A stretch of 64,000 nt of DNA from Paenibacillus agri (GCF_013359945.1 NZ_JABWCS010000201.1:62001-126000); one strand, 5' to 3'; numbered from the stretch's first letter, positions 52,830 to 61,952 are shown. Numbers and translations: made by a program. The notes: a model not told the origin generated them from the letters alone.

Positions 52830-53423
52830 TTAGTATTTATGATTCAACAAGTAATGCAGGTTGTCTTTGACGGTAGGCCATTCTGAATCGAGAATGCTAT
52901 AGATGACATTATCCAGCACGGTGCCGTTGGACCTCAGACGGTGGTTACGCAGTACGCCTTCCCTGACCCCGCCGATTCGTTCAACAGCCCGCTGGGATCT
53001 TTGATTATTGCCGATCACTGAGAACTGTACGCGGACGAGTTCCAGTTCTTCGAAGCAGTGGTGTAGAAGCAAGGATTTGGACTCGGTGTTGACCCTCGTT
53101 CGCCAGTATTCCGGGGCGATCCAGGTGCAGCCAATTTCCGCGTTCCGGTGATTCACATCCAGATGATGAATACGAGTGGTGCCGATGATTTGATCGGTAG
53201 CCCTATCGAAGATGGTATAAGGAGCCTCTGTGCCATTTTCTTTGTTCGCGAGTGCGGTTAAAAGTAATTGGTCAAGCTGTTCAGGCGTAGTGACTTGCCT
53301 CCAGGTATACTCCCAGATTGAAGGGCTTGCCAATACTGCAGTCAGCCCGGCAGTGTGACTTTTTTCCATTGGAACAAGCCGTATAGCTTCGCCTGACAGT
53401 TCATCAAGATGTGTAGGCCACAT
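52830..53423 (-). CDS. GNAT family N-acetyltransferase (RimJ/RimL-like)
   Basis: 197 aa. Begins LDELSGEAIRLVPMEKSHTAGL; central RIHHLDVNHRNAEIGCTWIAPEYWRTRVNTESKSLLLHHCFEELELVRVQFSVIGNNQRSQRAVERIGGVREGVLRNHR is the classical RimL pattern with the acetyl-CoA loop and N..S/R..E/K.G motif. The acetyl-CoA loop reads YWRTRVNTE instead of the commoner Q/RxxGxG/A, as in many RimL relatives. Substrate unknown. Confidence 0.88.
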   Translation of the reverse strand: MWPTHLDELSGEAIRLVPMEKSHTAGLTAVLASPSIWEYTWRQVTTPEQLDQLLLTALANKENGTEAPYTIFDRATDQIIGTTRIHHLDVNHRNAEIGCTWIAPEYWRTRVNTESKSLLLHHCFEELELVRVQFSVIGNNQRSQRAVERIGGVREGVLRNHRLRSNGTVLDNVIYSILDSEWPTVKDNLHYLLNHKY

Positions 53424-53650
53424 GTGAATCCAACGCTCCCTTTGGTAAGATGATAGAACTTGAGAAAATGGTCTTCCAAGACCAAGTATGCTTCACCAAT
53501 GGGCATGAAATCAACTAGTTTTTTATTCTACAAATTCCCTGCCAGAAGGGTGGAATTTCACCTTGGGAAATGATGCATTTCTTCCGCCGATCAGGGCTCT
53601 GTCCGTCTCTTTTAATTCCTTGTTAAAGTAGTCCAGAACGTAGCGAGGCA

Positions 53651-53680
53651 AAAGAAAAAGAAGCCCATCTCGGGCTTCTC
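53651..53680 (-). terminator. Terminator of the HAD phosphatase gene
   Basis: Minus strand: AGAAGCCC-GAGAT-GGGCTTCT followed by TTTTCTTTT. Confidence 0.8.
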
Positions 53681-53702
53681 GCTTCTCTACACAATATACA
53701 GA

Positions 53703-54386
53703 TTAGGCTCCGCTAACGATCCCAGCCTCACGAATCCGAGCAATAATCTCCCCAACCTCTTCTACTCGGCTAGCGATGTGATCTGCTCCGGCACTGCTAA
53801 GCTCTTCTTCTGATCCATATCCGAACAGGACGCCGATAGATTCCACGCCGCAACCAATAGCCCCGATAATATCATGCTTCCGGTCGCCGATCATCACCGC
53901 TTGCTCTGGTGCGATATCGTTCTGATCCAGAACGTATTGGATCACTTCCTGCTTCTTGGATCGCGTTCCGTCGAGGTTGCTGCCAACGACATGTTTGAAG
54001 TAAGCGGCCAGACCGTAATGCTCGATAATCTGCTCGGCAAACACGGTCGGCTTGGAGGTTGCCACATACAGGCTATATCCCTGCTCTTTCAACCCCCCAA
54101 GCAGTTCAGGAATACCTGGAATAACGGCGTTCTCGAACTTGCCAATGGTGCTGTAGCGCTCACGGTAGAGTTCAACGGCCCGGCGGGCCTTGTCCTCTGA
54201 GAAACCATTCAATTCGATAAAAGAATCGTATAATGGCGGTCCGATATAGGGAAGCAGCGTATCCAGATCCTCGACCTGATTGTCCAGTTGGTTTAGGGCA
54301 TAGGCCACACTCTTCGTAATTCCCTCTTTCGGATCGGTTAACGTACCGTCCAGATCAAACAAAATACTTTGCAATGTTCTGCTCAC
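53703..54386 (-). CDS. HAD family hydrolase, phosphoglycolate phosphatase-like
   Basis: 227 aa. Motif I FDLDGTLTD (nucleophile Asp10 and Asp12), motif II in VATSK (Thr/Ser), motif III Lys in GTRSKKQEVIQYVL, motif IV MIGDRKHDIIGAIGCG. The alpha-helical cap between motifs I and II is class I, as in Gph/PpaX. It dephosphorylates small phosphate esters; exact substrate unclear. Start is GTG 54386. A 47-nt gap separates it from msrA upstream on the same strand, so they may form an operon. Confidence 0.9.
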   Translation of the reverse strand: MSRTLQSILFDLDGTLTDPKEGITKSVAYALNQLDNQVEDLDTLLPYIGPPLYDSFIELNGFSEDKARRAVELYRERYSTIGKFENAVIPGIPELLGGLKEQGYSLYVATSKPTVFAEQIIEHYGLAAYFKHVVGSNLDGTRSKKQEVIQYVLDQNDIAPEQAVMIGDRKHDIIGAIGCGVESIGVLFGYGSEEELSSAGADHIASRVEEVGEIIARIREAGIVSGA

Positions 54387-54433
54387 ACCTTCAAACTCCC
54401 TCCGAAATAAACAACGAATATTAGAACTATTGA

Positions 54434-54949
54434 TTACCAGTGCTTCTCGATGAAGGTGTCGCGGCCAGACTGCTCCCGGTCCTCCTTGTAATGCTTAGGG
54501 TTCTTCTTATGATAATTCTGGTGATACTCCTCCGCACGGTAGAAGACCGGAGCCGGCAGAATCTCTGTCACAATGGGTCCTTCAAATCGGCCACTGGCAG
54601 CCACATCCACCTTGGAAGCTTCTGCCGCCAGGCGCTGTTCTTCATTATAATAGAAAACCGCTGTCCGGTACTGAGAGCCACGGTCCTGAAATTGACCTCC
54701 GTCATCCGTAGGATCGATCTGTGGCCAGAACAGCTCAAGCAGTCTTTCATATGGAAATAGCGAGGGGTCGAACGTAATCTGTACAACCTCGTAATGGCCT
54801 GTCTCTCCTGTCTTGACCTCTTCGTAAGTAGGATTAACCGTCTGTCCGCCGGCGTATCCCGAGACGATACCGTGAATGCCCGGCAGCTCTTCAAAAGGGG
54901 TTACCATGCACCAAAAACATCCTCCAGCAAACATAGCTTGTTCCATCAT
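54434..54949 (-). CDS. msrA: Peptide-methionine (S)-S-oxide reductase MsrA
   Basis: 171 aa. The catalytic GCFWC motif follows MFAGG near residue 11 (Cys11 nucleophile). Conserved GIHGIVSGYAGGQTVNPTYEEV, TGHYEVVQITFDP and FWPQIDPTDDGGQFQDRGSQYRTAVFY complete the family pattern. It repairs oxidised methionine in proteins in the cytosol. No fused MsrB domain. RBS GAGGAA before ATG 54949. Confidence 0.96.
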   Translation of the reverse strand: MMEQAMFAGGCFWCMVTPFEELPGIHGIVSGYAGGQTVNPTYEEVKTGETGHYEVVQITFDPSLFPYERLLELFWPQIDPTDDGGQFQDRGSQYRTAVFYYNEEQRLAAEASKVDVAASGRFEGPIVTEILPAPVFYRAEEYHQNYHKKNPKHYKEDREQSGRDTFIEKHW

Positions 54950-55058
54950 TATAATTCCTCTCTCTATACAGTCATGTATCTACTTATATTAAAGACACAT
55001 TTGCCTGCTGAGGTCAATATGGATCAAGCTGTATGCTGAACTGAACGACTTGCGTAGA

Positions 55059-55178
55059 CTAGTCCTGTGTCGGTTCCGCAGAAAGGTTCTCGATATCGGT
55101 GGAACCAAAGAAAAACAATCCAAACAATATGAAAAAAATAACCCACATCCCAAAATCCGGCCCAACAGTTTCGCCCAT
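55059..55178 (-). CDS. 39-residue single-pass membrane peptide
   Basis: ATG 55178 with AAGGAG about 10 nt upstream. Sequence begins MGETVGPDFGMWVIFFILFG and continues with LFFF, then a polar acidic tail ending EPTQD. One aromatic-rich transmembrane helix with a cytosolic or outer acidic tail. It follows the 109-aa gene by 51 nt on the same strand and is probably co-transcribed. No family recognised. Confidence 0.55.
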   Translation of the reverse strand: MGETVGPDFGMWVIFFILFGLFFFGSTDIENLSAEPTQD

Positions 55179-55229
55179 TATTCAACTGCTCCTTCATTTG
55201 TAATTAGCCCGCCATTGTCTTGATCTCTT

Positions 55230-55559
55230 CTAGCCTTTTTGGCTCTTCTGCGTAAAAGCTTGAAGTACCTCGTCGATCGTCATATCGCCATTGTCGTTAA
55301 GAAACTTCACCATGTTGTCCACATTGGTGTTCTTAATCAGCGTTTTATATTTACCAGTCAGCCCGACAAGCAGCGTGGCTTGTTTGAATATAGTCACCGA
55401 ATCTACATTCAGCTTCCCGGTTAAAAGTAAGGCTGCAACAATGATCTCCAAGTTCTTTCCACCATTAAGGAGTGCCTGAATGGAACGGTCCGCGCTCGCT
55501 CCACTCTTCGATCTGCTAGATGAAACCGTTGTTTTTTTGTTCCTTCCAGGGGAAGTCAT
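55230..55559 (-). CDS. Hypothetical protein, 109 aa
   Basis: Basic, Ser/Lys-rich N-terminus (TSPGRNKKTTVSSSRSKSGASADR) followed by a mostly helical body with hydrophobic stretch LEIIVAALLLTGKLNVDSV and a C-terminus DNMVKFLNDNGDMTIDEVLQAFTQKSQ. Possibly peripheral or DNA/coat-binding; no family recognised. RBS GGGAGG before ATG 55559. Upstream partner of the 39-residue peptide gene. Confidence 0.65.
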   Translation of the reverse strand: MTSPGRNKKTTVSSSRSKSGASADRSIQALLNGGKNLEIIVAALLLTGKLNVDSVTIFKQATLLVGLTGKYKTLIKNTNVDNMVKFLNDNGDMTIDEVLQAFTQKSQKG

Positions 55560-55654
55560 AGTAATCCTCCCGCCTCTTTAATGAATGTGAAATGCTGATT
55601 CTCCATCTGTTATCTTATTCCTGTAGGGAGGTTTCGGTTACTGGGCTTATACAA

Positions 55655-55688
55655 TGAAGCAGGCCGCGAAATATCGCGGCCTGCTTCA
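55655..55688 (-). terminator. Perfect 15-bp hairpin after the sugar dehydrogenase operon
   Basis: TGAAGCAGGCCGCGA-AATA-TCGCGGCCTGCTTCA. The following T-run is weak, but the stem is perfect and lies 36 nt beyond the last gene of the minus-strand operon. Confidence 0.7.
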
Positions 55689-55723
55689 TACGTGTCGATT
55701 TAATTATAAAATCATATATCCTT

Positions 55724-56734
55724 CTATGATCTGGCGTTAGATGAGCTGTAAATATCCTTCGCCAGCTTCATTGCCTTGAGGCCCTCTTCACCGTCAATCC
55801 AGAATTTACGATTCTCACGGATATGGCTATAGAAGTCCTCAATCAATCGAAAATGTCCAGTGCCCCAGTAGGATTTGGCTCCTGCGGATTTGGTGGCTGG
55901 TTCACATAAGAGTGTCTCCTGATCGTCCTTCCAGAGATACAGGCAATCTCTCCGCTGCAGGAGTGTTCCTTGCTCGAACACCACTTCCAGCTCTACTGGT
56001 GAATTGACCAGATAAGCATTCGTTCCGTAGAAAAGCCCTCTGGCTTCATTACTGAAATCAATGCACGCATGTGCGGTGTCCTCAACCTCGATTACGCCGT
56101 CCAGGACATCCGTCGTTACACTTCCCCGTACCGAGCGAATCTCTCCTCCGAACCATTGCAGAAGATCCAGCGTATGAATGGTCTGATTCATGAGGACTCC
56201 TCCGCCCTCAGTCGCCCAGTAGCCTCTCCAGTTGCTGGACTGATAATAGGCTTCGTCCCGGTGCCAAGTGACTACGCCTTTCAGGCAGAGTAACCGTCCC
56301 AGTTCGCCTGATTCGATCATTTGCTTGATGCGCACGGATGGGTCATTGTAGCGATTCTGGAACACTACGCCCAGCTGCCCTGTACTGTTGGCGGCAGCCT
56401 TAAGCAGGCGGTGAGCAGCATCAAGGCTATCTGCCAGCGGCTTTTCGGTCAGGACATGCTTGCCGGCATGTAGCAGTTCTACGGCCATGTCCGCATGTAA
56501 GTGGTGCGGAGTACATAAATGAACTACATCAATATCGTCTCTGTCGATGATGGTTCGATAATCAGTAGTGGACATACAGCCGTATTCCCGACCTGCCTGT
56601 TCGGCCTTCGAGGGATCACTGTCCACAACTGCAAGCAGCTCCACGCCTTGAAGCCCAGCCAGTGCCTGGGCATGCAGCGGGAAAATTGCGCCACAGCCAA
56701 TAATTGCTGCACCAAGCTTTTTCGTATTTTGCAT
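55724..56734 (-). CDS. Gfo/Idh/MocA family oxidoreductase (first of three)
   Basis: 336 aa from ATG 56734 (GAAGGA upstream; a longer frame to 56818 would overlap the preceding gene). Rossmann motif GCGAIFPLHAQAL, the conserved VHLCTPHHLHADMAVELLHAGKHVLTEKPLADS with the catalytic EKP Lys, and the C-terminal alpha/beta domain with GGGVLMNQTIHTLDLLQWFGG (catalytic His). An NAD(P)-dependent sugar or inositol dehydrogenase. Last gene of the four-gene minus-strand operon. Confidence 0.9.
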   Translation of the reverse strand: MQNTKKLGAAIIGCGAIFPLHAQALAGLQGVELLAVVDSDPSKAEQAGREYGCMSTTDYRTIIDRDDIDVVHLCTPHHLHADMAVELLHAGKHVLTEKPLADSLDAAHRLLKAAANSTGQLGVVFQNRYNDPSVRIKQMIESGELGRLLCLKGVVTWHRDEAYYQSSNWRGYWATEGGGVLMNQTIHTLDLLQWFGGEIRSVRGSVTTDVLDGVIEVEDTAHACIDFSNEARGLFYGTNAYLVNSPVELEVVFEQGTLLQRRDCLYLWKDDQETLLCEPATKSAGAKSYWGTGHFRLIEDFYSHIRENRKFWIDGEEGLKAMKLAKDIYSSSNARS

Positions 56735-56763
56735 GGTTCGCTCGTCCTTCCGCGCTGCCTGCG

Positions 56764-57852
56764 CTAAAGTAATTGCTCCGGCGTCAAATTGACTGCCTGA
56801 GCCTGGGCTGTGAGACACAGCTCTGCTGCCTTGAAGGCATGCTCCTGAGTCATGGCAAGCTCAGTACGATTCAGAACATCCAGGATCAGCTCGCCGAAGA
56901 ATGGAAAGCCGACCTTGCCTGCGACATGCTCGTAATGCTCGCCCTCCGCATCAGCCCAGAAAACGTGATCCCCGCTGTTAGATCGACCCAGATCGGTGTA
57001 TTTGCGCAACTCAATATACCCTTCCGTTCCGAGGATCATCGTTCGTCCATCGCCCCATGTGCCTAGGCCCTCCGGGGTGAACCAGTCTACACGGAAATAC
57101 TGGGTAGCACCGTTATCGCCGACAAGCGTCGCATCACCGAAGTCTTCCAGCTCAGGGTAGTCGGCATGATTGTAATTCGCTACTTTGCTGTGCAGCACTT
57201 TGGCAGATTGGCAGCCGGCATAATAAAGAAATTGCTCAATTTGGTGGCTGCCGATGTCACAGAGAATTCCCCCATACTGCTGGCGTTTGAAGAACCAATC
57301 CGGACGACTTGGCGCATTCAGTCGATGCGGCCCCATTCCCATAACTTGTAGCACCCGGCCAATGCGTCCTTCGCGGATCAGCTGCCCGGCATAGACTGCA
57401 CTTTCCACATGCAGCCGTTCGCTGAAGTAGACCATGTACTTCTGCCGGGTCCGTTCCGCCTGAGCCCGGGCAGCTGCCAGTTGCTCCAGTGTTGTGAACG
57501 GTGTCTTATCTGTGAAGTAATCCTTGCCGTGCGCCATGACCTTCATGCCAAGCGCTGCACGTTCCGAAGGGATCGCAGCGGCGGCAACGAGATGAACCGC
57601 AGCATCCTCCAGAATTTCCTCCGCTGATCGGGCAGCCTTTACGCCTGGATAGGTATCCAGGAAGACCTTCACTTTAGCCGGATCGGGATCATACACCCAT
57701 TTCATTTGTGCCCCTGCTTCGATCAGACCGTTGCACATCCCGTAGATATGACCATGGTCCAGTGCTATTGCTGCAATAACGAATTCTCCTGACCCCACCA
57801 CCGGCTTAGCTTCGTGGCGAGGGGCATAATTCATCCCGTCTTTGCGATTCAT
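56764..57852 (-). CDS. Gfo/Idh/MocA family oxidoreductase (second of three)
   Basis: 362 aa. It diverges from the other two: N-terminal Rossmann VIAAIALDHGHIYGMCNGLIEAGAQ lacks the usual GxGxxG, and DKTPFTT stands in for EKP. The later GILCDIGSHQIEQFLYYAG gives the C-terminal His motif. Such divergent members occur as oxidoreductases of unusual sugars. It overlaps the upstream isomerase gene by 4 nt (ATGA). Confidence 0.87.
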   Translation of the reverse strand: MNRKDGMNYAPRHEAKPVVGSGEFVIAAIALDHGHIYGMCNGLIEAGAQMKWVYDPDPAKVKVFLDTYPGVKAARSAEEILEDAAVHLVAAAAIPSERAALGMKVMAHGKDYFTDKTPFTTLEQLAAARAQAERTRQKYMVYFSERLHVESAVYAGQLIREGRIGRVLQVMGMGPHRLNAPSRPDWFFKRQQYGGILCDIGSHQIEQFLYYAGCQSAKVLHSKVANYNHADYPELEDFGDATLVGDNGATQYFRVDWFTPEGLGTWGDGRTMILGTEGYIELRKYTDLGRSNSGDHVFWADAEGEHYEHVAGKVGFPFFGELILDVLNRTELAMTQEHAFKAAELCLTAQAQAVNLTPEQLL

Positions 57853-58625
57853 TGGGATCCTCCCTGAAGATAACTCTGCAAATACTTAAGACTGATGCTC
57901 ACACTCTCGAATGGATCACGACGACATGCATCCTGCTCGACTACATACCACTCCACACCCGTCTCACGGCAGGCCTCAATAATCCCCTTATAGTTCATGT
58001 TTCCTTCGCCTAGCTCGGCAAAGGTCTGCCTTCTCTCCACGATGGCCATATCCTTAAGGTGAACGACTCCCATCCGTCCCTTTACCTTATGGGTCCATTC
58101 GATAGGATCACCGCCACCCGCCTGCACCCAGTACAAGTCCAGCTCCAGGCCAAAGTCTGACGTGGAATCGTTCAGGAGAATTTCCATTCCCGTTACGCCA
58201 TCCACCCGTTCAAATTCAAAATCATGATTATGATAGATAAATTGCAGGCCATATTCTTCCTTCAGACGACGGGCAATCTCCGAAGCCTGCCGCGCAAACG
58301 TCCGGTACCCTTCCTGGCTGGTACGATAATGATCAGGCAGCCCGCCAAGACCGATATACTTACAGTCCCATAGCTGATGCTCGCGGGCCAGAGCGTCCAG
58401 ATCATTTTCCAAGCGGTCCCAAGAAACATGAGTAGCACAGATTTTCAAACCTGCCTCGTCTGCGTATTCCTTCACTTTTGCCGGGTCAATCGGTCCGATC
58501 CCAGACACTTGGACAGCAGTATAACCGATCGCCGCCACCTTCTGAAAAGTTGTTCTGAGCTCATCTGGTGTTTGGGTAAAATCTCTTAAAGTGTACATCT
58601 GCAATGCGATATTGGAATGTTGCAT
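57849..58625 (-). CDS. Sugar phosphate isomerase/epimerase (AP endonuclease 2-like TIM barrel)
   Basis: 258 aa. TIM-barrel of the IolE/IolI/hydroxypyruvate-isomerase group: IALQMYTLRDFTQTPDELRTTFQKVAAIGYTAVQVSG, FIYHNHDFEFERVDG with the metal-binding His/Glu, LELDLYWVQAGGGDP, GVVHLKDM and EGNMNYKGI. It probably isomerises a keto-inositol or sugar intermediate made by the neighbouring dehydrogenases. Co-directional and coupled to the downstream dehydrogenase by ATGA. Confidence 0.9.
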   Translation of the reverse strand: MQHSNIALQMYTLRDFTQTPDELRTTFQKVAAIGYTAVQVSGIGPIDPAKVKEYADEAGLKICATHVSWDRLENDLDALAREHQLWDCKYIGLGGLPDHYRTSQEGYRTFARQASEIARRLKEEYGLQFIYHNHDFEFERVDGVTGMEILLNDSTSDFGLELDLYWVQAGGGDPIEWTHKVKGRMGVVHLKDMAIVERRQTFAELGEGNMNYKGIIEACRETGVEWYVVEQDACRRDPFESVSISLKYLQSYLQGGSQ

Positions 58626-58654
58626 AGGGAAATCATCTCCTGAATGGTAGTTGA

Positions 58655-59821
58655 TTAGTGCGTTCCTTTGACATCGAGTGTCTTGTTCCCGGCTGCTGCT
58701 TTTTGAAAAGTAGAGCTTTCGATCTTCTCGGTCAGCTTCTTATGGAACAGCTCAGCATCGATCGGCAGATCCACCCAATTGTCGGTCCAAGAAGATAAAT
58801 ACATCGCATTCGAAAGCGTCAGGCCGCGGATACCTTCCTCTCCCGGAGCCAGCAGTGGCTCATCGTGCAGGATCGCACGGGTGAAATTCCGCAGAATGCC
58901 ATTATGCTGATCACCGCCGCCCGGCTCGACCGGAATCTCGCATTTCCAGCTCTCCGGCGCGCCGAAGCCTTCTTCGTATTCAGCATTGAATTTTGGCTCG
59001 GGAGTGCGTAGCCGCCAGAAGGTCAGACTGCCGTTTTCGACCACTATTTTCCCATTGTCGCCTGTGATCTCAAAACGGTTCGTTCCCGGTGCTTCTCCTG
59101 TTGTCGTAATGAACAGGCCAGTCGCCCCATTCTCGTACTCTACATAAGCAGTTACATCATCTTCTACCTCAATGTTCCGGTACTTGCCGAAATGACAGAA
59201 GGCACGCACACGCTTCGGCATCATGCCAGTCGTCCATTGCCACAAATCGAGCTGATGCGGGTCCTGATTCAGCAGCACACCGCCGCCTTCCCCGCCCCAA
59301 GTCGCCCGCCAGCCGCCGGAGTTATAGTAACTCTGCGTTCTATACCAGTCCGTAATGATCCAATTGGTGCGGCGGATCTCACCAAGCTCACCAGATTGGA
59401 TCAGGTCTCTGAGCTTCTGGTAGAGAGGGTTCGTACGCTGGTTATACATAATTCCGAATTTCAATTCGGGATGAGCCGCAGCTGTGTCATTCATTTCTTG
59501 CACTGCCTTGGTGTACACGCCTGCCGGTTTCTCAATCAAGGTATGATATCCTGCATTAAGCGCCTCAATCGCCAGCGTCGGGTGGTCGTAATGCGGTGTC
59601 GCGATGAGTACAGCATCTACAGTCTTTGCTGCAAAAAGCTCTGCAGGAGTGCTGTAATGCTTCACCGTTTCCGGCAAATGTTCTCCGGCCCACTCCAGAC
59701 GTTCCGGGCTGATATCGCAGACTGCTGCCAGCTCCGCGCCTTTAATTTCACTCAATAGATTGATTGCATGAGCACGGCCCATATTCCCTACTCCAATAAT
59801 CCCATAACGTACGGTTGACAT
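58655..59821 (-). CDS. Gfo/Idh/MocA family oxidoreductase (third; first gene of the operon)
   Basis: 388 aa. GVGNMGRAHAINLL Rossmann motif, AVLIATPHYDHPTLAIEALNAGYHTLIEKPAGVYTK with the EKP Lys, and GGEGGGVLLNQDPHQLDLWQWTTGMMP with the catalytic His. Slightly longer than usual. It is divergent from the AraC regulator across a 161-bp control region, so the operon is probably under AraC control. Confidence 0.92.
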   Translation of the reverse strand: MSTVRYGIIGVGNMGRAHAINLLSEIKGAELAAVCDISPERLEWAGEHLPETVKHYSTPAELFAAKTVDAVLIATPHYDHPTLAIEALNAGYHTLIEKPAGVYTKAVQEMNDTAAAHPELKFGIMYNQRTNPLYQKLRDLIQSGELGEIRRTNWIITDWYRTQSYYNSGGWRATWGGEGGGVLLNQDPHQLDLWQWTTGMMPKRVRAFCHFGKYRNIEVEDDVTAYVEYENGATGLFITTTGEAPGTNRFEITGDNGKIVVENGSLTFWRLRTPEPKFNAEYEEGFGAPESWKCEIPVEPGGGDQHNGILRNFTRAILHDEPLLAPGEEGIRGLTLSNAMYLSSWTDNWVDLPIDAELFHKKLTEKIESSTFQKAAAGNKTLDVKGTH

Positions 59822-59947
59822 AATGGATCACTTCCCTGTTCATAAGTATGACTTGAGGATATACCGGCAGAAGGAAAGTGAACATGCCAGGAATTAAGAT
59901 TCTTTTGTAAATAAATAAGATACATTAGATAAATCAACAATAATCGC

Positions 59948-59985
59948 TATAATGGATTTAGAACGCTTTCACAAGGAGCCTGATG
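59948..59985 (+). promoter_or_regulatory. Control region of the AraC gene: TATAAT box and half-cre
   Basis: TATAAT at 59948-59953 with a poor -35. Next to it, the minus-strand TGAAAGCGTTC half of a cre-like site (59963-59973). Assignment to CcpA is weak. Confidence 0.35.
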
Positions 59986-60813
59986 ATGAATACCCCTCCC
60001 AATCTTACTAGCGGTATGCTGGAGAATTTGAGTGTCAACGTATCCTATGCCCAGGTCAGCACCAAATATCCTGGATGGAACCGAACCAATGAGACCCCCT
60101 CCTTTGGCCGGTTCTATTACATAGACAAGGGTGAAGGTAAGGTCGTGCTTAACGGGATGACTTACTATCCGAAGCCAGGGCAGCTGATGATTATGCCGGC
60201 AGGTACCACACAGACCACAGACACTTCCCGTGAAAATCCTTATACCCGCTATTATTGTCATTTCGATGCCCGTATCGGGGAATGGCCGCTGTTCCATGCC
60301 GCAGGCAAGCTGTATATCAGCGATGCGCCGGACCGGGATGCTGTGCGGAAGATTTTTGCCGAGATGATCGCCAACTTCCACCGGAATGATTTTTTCTCCA
60401 AAATGCGTACCCAGGCTTCGCTGATGAATCTCTTGGCCCTTTGTCTCGAATCTGGCGGGTATCAGGACTTCATGAAAGAATTTATCATGACCGGCGATCA
60501 GGGCAAGCTGGCAAGTGTCCTCAATTTTATTGATGAACGCCTGAACTGGCCGCTGGAGGTTGAAGATCTCGCCGAGATTGTGCATTTGCATCCGAATTAC
60601 TTTATTCCTTATTTCAAAAAATTCGTGGGGGTCCCTCCCATGCAGTATGTCCAGCTCAAACGGATGGAGTATGCCAAGCGGCTCCTCTCCTATTCAGATT
60701 CCAGCATCTCCAGCGTCGCCGAGCAGGTCGGGATGGAACTGGCGCACTTCTCCAAAAGCTTCAAGAAAAATACGGGAGTCTCTCCCTCCGCTTACCGGAT
60801 CAGTACGAAATGA
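59986..60813 (+). CDS. AraC family regulator with cupin sensor domain
   Basis: 275 aa. ATG 59986 (AAGGAG 7 nt upstream) is preferred over ATG 59983. The N-terminal cupin (RFYYIDKGEGKVVLNGMTYYPKPGQLMIMPAGTTQ) probably binds a sugar. Two C-terminal HTH motifs: LEVEDLAEIVHLHPNYFIPYFKKFVGVPPMQYVQLKRMEYAKRLL and SISSVAEQVGMELAHFSKSFKKNTGVSPSAYR. Divergent from the dehydrogenase operon and followed by an SDR, so it is the likely local activator of both. Confidence 0.9.
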   Translation: MNTPPNLTSGMLENLSVNVSYAQVSTKYPGWNRTNETPSFGRFYYIDKGEGKVVLNGMTYYPKPGQLMIMPAGTTQTTDTSRENPYTRYYCHFDARIGEWPLFHAAGKLYISDAPDRDAVRKIFAEMIANFHRNDFFSKMRTQASLMNLLALCLESGGYQDFMKEFIMTGDQGKLASVLNFIDERLNWPLEVEDLAEIVHLHPNYFIPYFKKFVGVPPMQYVQLKRMEYAKRLLSYSDSSISSVAEQVGMELAHFSKSFKKNTGVSPSAYRISTK

Positions 60814-60849
60814 TTTATAAATCCTATAACATGACAAGGAGCGATTCTT

Positions 60850-61704
60850 ATGAGCAATCTGGCAATACATCCTGCACTGGCAGGAAAAGTGGTGGTCATT
60901 ACAGGCGGGGCGGGTGTCTTGTGTCGTGCGATGGCGCTTGAACTGGCTCGCCAGGGGGCGAAGGTGGCTATACTTAATCGTACTTTGGAGAAAGGCGAGG
61001 CTTTGCAGGCCGAAATTGAAGGTGCAGGCGGGCAGGCTTATGCTATTGCCTGTGACGTAACGGATAAAAATAGCGTAGCAAGTGCCGCTAGTGAGGTACA
61101 GCAGCGCTGGGGTCCTTGCGATCTGCTGATCAACGGCGCCGGTGGCAATGATGCTTCGGCCAATACTACGAAAGAAAGCTATGAGCCGGGAGATCTGGAC
61201 CATCCTGACGTTCATTCATTCTTCGATCTCAGTGTTCCGGGCTTTCGGCAAGTGCTCGATCTCAACCTGATTGGCACCTTGATTCCTACCCAGATTTTTG
61301 CCGCTCAGATGCTTGGACGACAAGGTGCGGCTGTCATCAATATCTCATCGATGAGCGCCCAATCCTCGTTGACCAAAGTACCAGCATATAGCGCCGCCAA
61401 GGCGGGCATCAACAATTTCACGAGCTGGCTGGCTGTCCATCTGGCAGACGCGGGTATCCGCGTGAACGCCATCGCCCCCGGCTTTTTCCTGACCAAACAG
61501 AATGAGAAACTGCTAATCCGGGAAGACGGGGAGCTGACAGAGCGTTCTCAGAAAATTATTGCCCATACCCCAATGCGCCGCTTCGGCCAACCGGAAGACC
61601 TGCTGGGCACACTACTCTGGCTCGCCGATGAAGAGACCTCGGGCTTCATTACGGGGATTACGGTTCCTGTCGACGGCGGATTTATGGCGTATTCGGGTGT
61701 CTAA
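60850..61704 (+). CDS. Short-chain dehydrogenase, D-mannonate/fructuronate oxidoreductase-like
   Basis: 284 aa. Nucleotide motif [12 protein letters not shown], structural NGAGG, catalytic triad in [21 protein letters not shown] (Ser and YxxxK), and APGFF. An insertion before the catalytic Ser ([29 protein letters not shown]) is typical of UxuB/YjmF-type fructuronate reductases of Bacilli. It is probably the NAD-linked step of hexuronate or related sugar catabolism. Lies 36 nt after the AraC regulator. Confidence 0.88.
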   Translation: MSNLAIHPALAGKVVVITGGAGVLCRAMALELARQGAKVAILNRTLEKGEALQAEIEGAGGQAYAIACDVTDKNSVASAASEVQQRWGPCDLLINGAGGNDASANTTKESYEPGDLDHPDVHSFFDLSVPGFRQVLDLNLIGTLIPTQIFAAQMLGRQGAAVINISSMSAQSSLTKVPAYSAAKAGINNFTSWLAVHLADAGIRVNAIAPGFFLTKQNEKLLIREDGELTERSQKIIAHTPMRRFGQPEDLLGTLLWLADEETSGFITGITVPVDGGFMAYSGV

Positions 61705-61757
61705 CCTCCTAAGGGAGTATCATTAAGGATAGGTTAATTTTCAATAAAGGTGCCAGC

Positions 61758-61952
61758 TCATATGTTCATACCCCAGCAGTCCGGCATGTAGCTCGACAAG
61801 GGACAGACGATGTTCCGGACCTGCTGGAACTGCTGGGGGGTCTGCTGCTGGATCTGCTGTTGGATCTGCTGTTGGGTCTGTTGGAGCGTCCGTGAGCCGG
61901 CGGCTTTATAGAATCGTTCAAGCTGATAAGTAGGAGGAAATGGCTGGAATAA
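61758..61952 (-). pseudogene. Gln-rich open frame downstream of, and in frame with, the 297-aa gene
   Basis: After the stop TAA of the upstream gene, the same frame stays open for 64 codons and ends in TGA at 61758-61760. It encodes a Gln-rich tract (LQQTQQQIQQQIQQQTPQQ) and a distinct end VCPLSSYMPDCWGMNI. It has no ATG/GTG/TTG start before the Gln tract and no RBS. It could be a remnant, a readthrough extension, or a gene with an unusual start. Confidence 0.4.

Noticed and set aside
51652..56818. Missing jetD hidden near the jet operon
   Set aside because: All genes to 56.8 kb on the far side are assigned to other families (flavin reductase, GNAT, HAD, MsrA, hypothetical small genes, oxidoreductase); none has a topoisomerase-like nuclease pattern.
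59192..60591. 188-aa (+) and 214-aa (-) ORFs around the sugar cluster
   Set aside because: Both are antisense to well-supported genes (Gfo/Idh and AraC) and have no RBS or domain.
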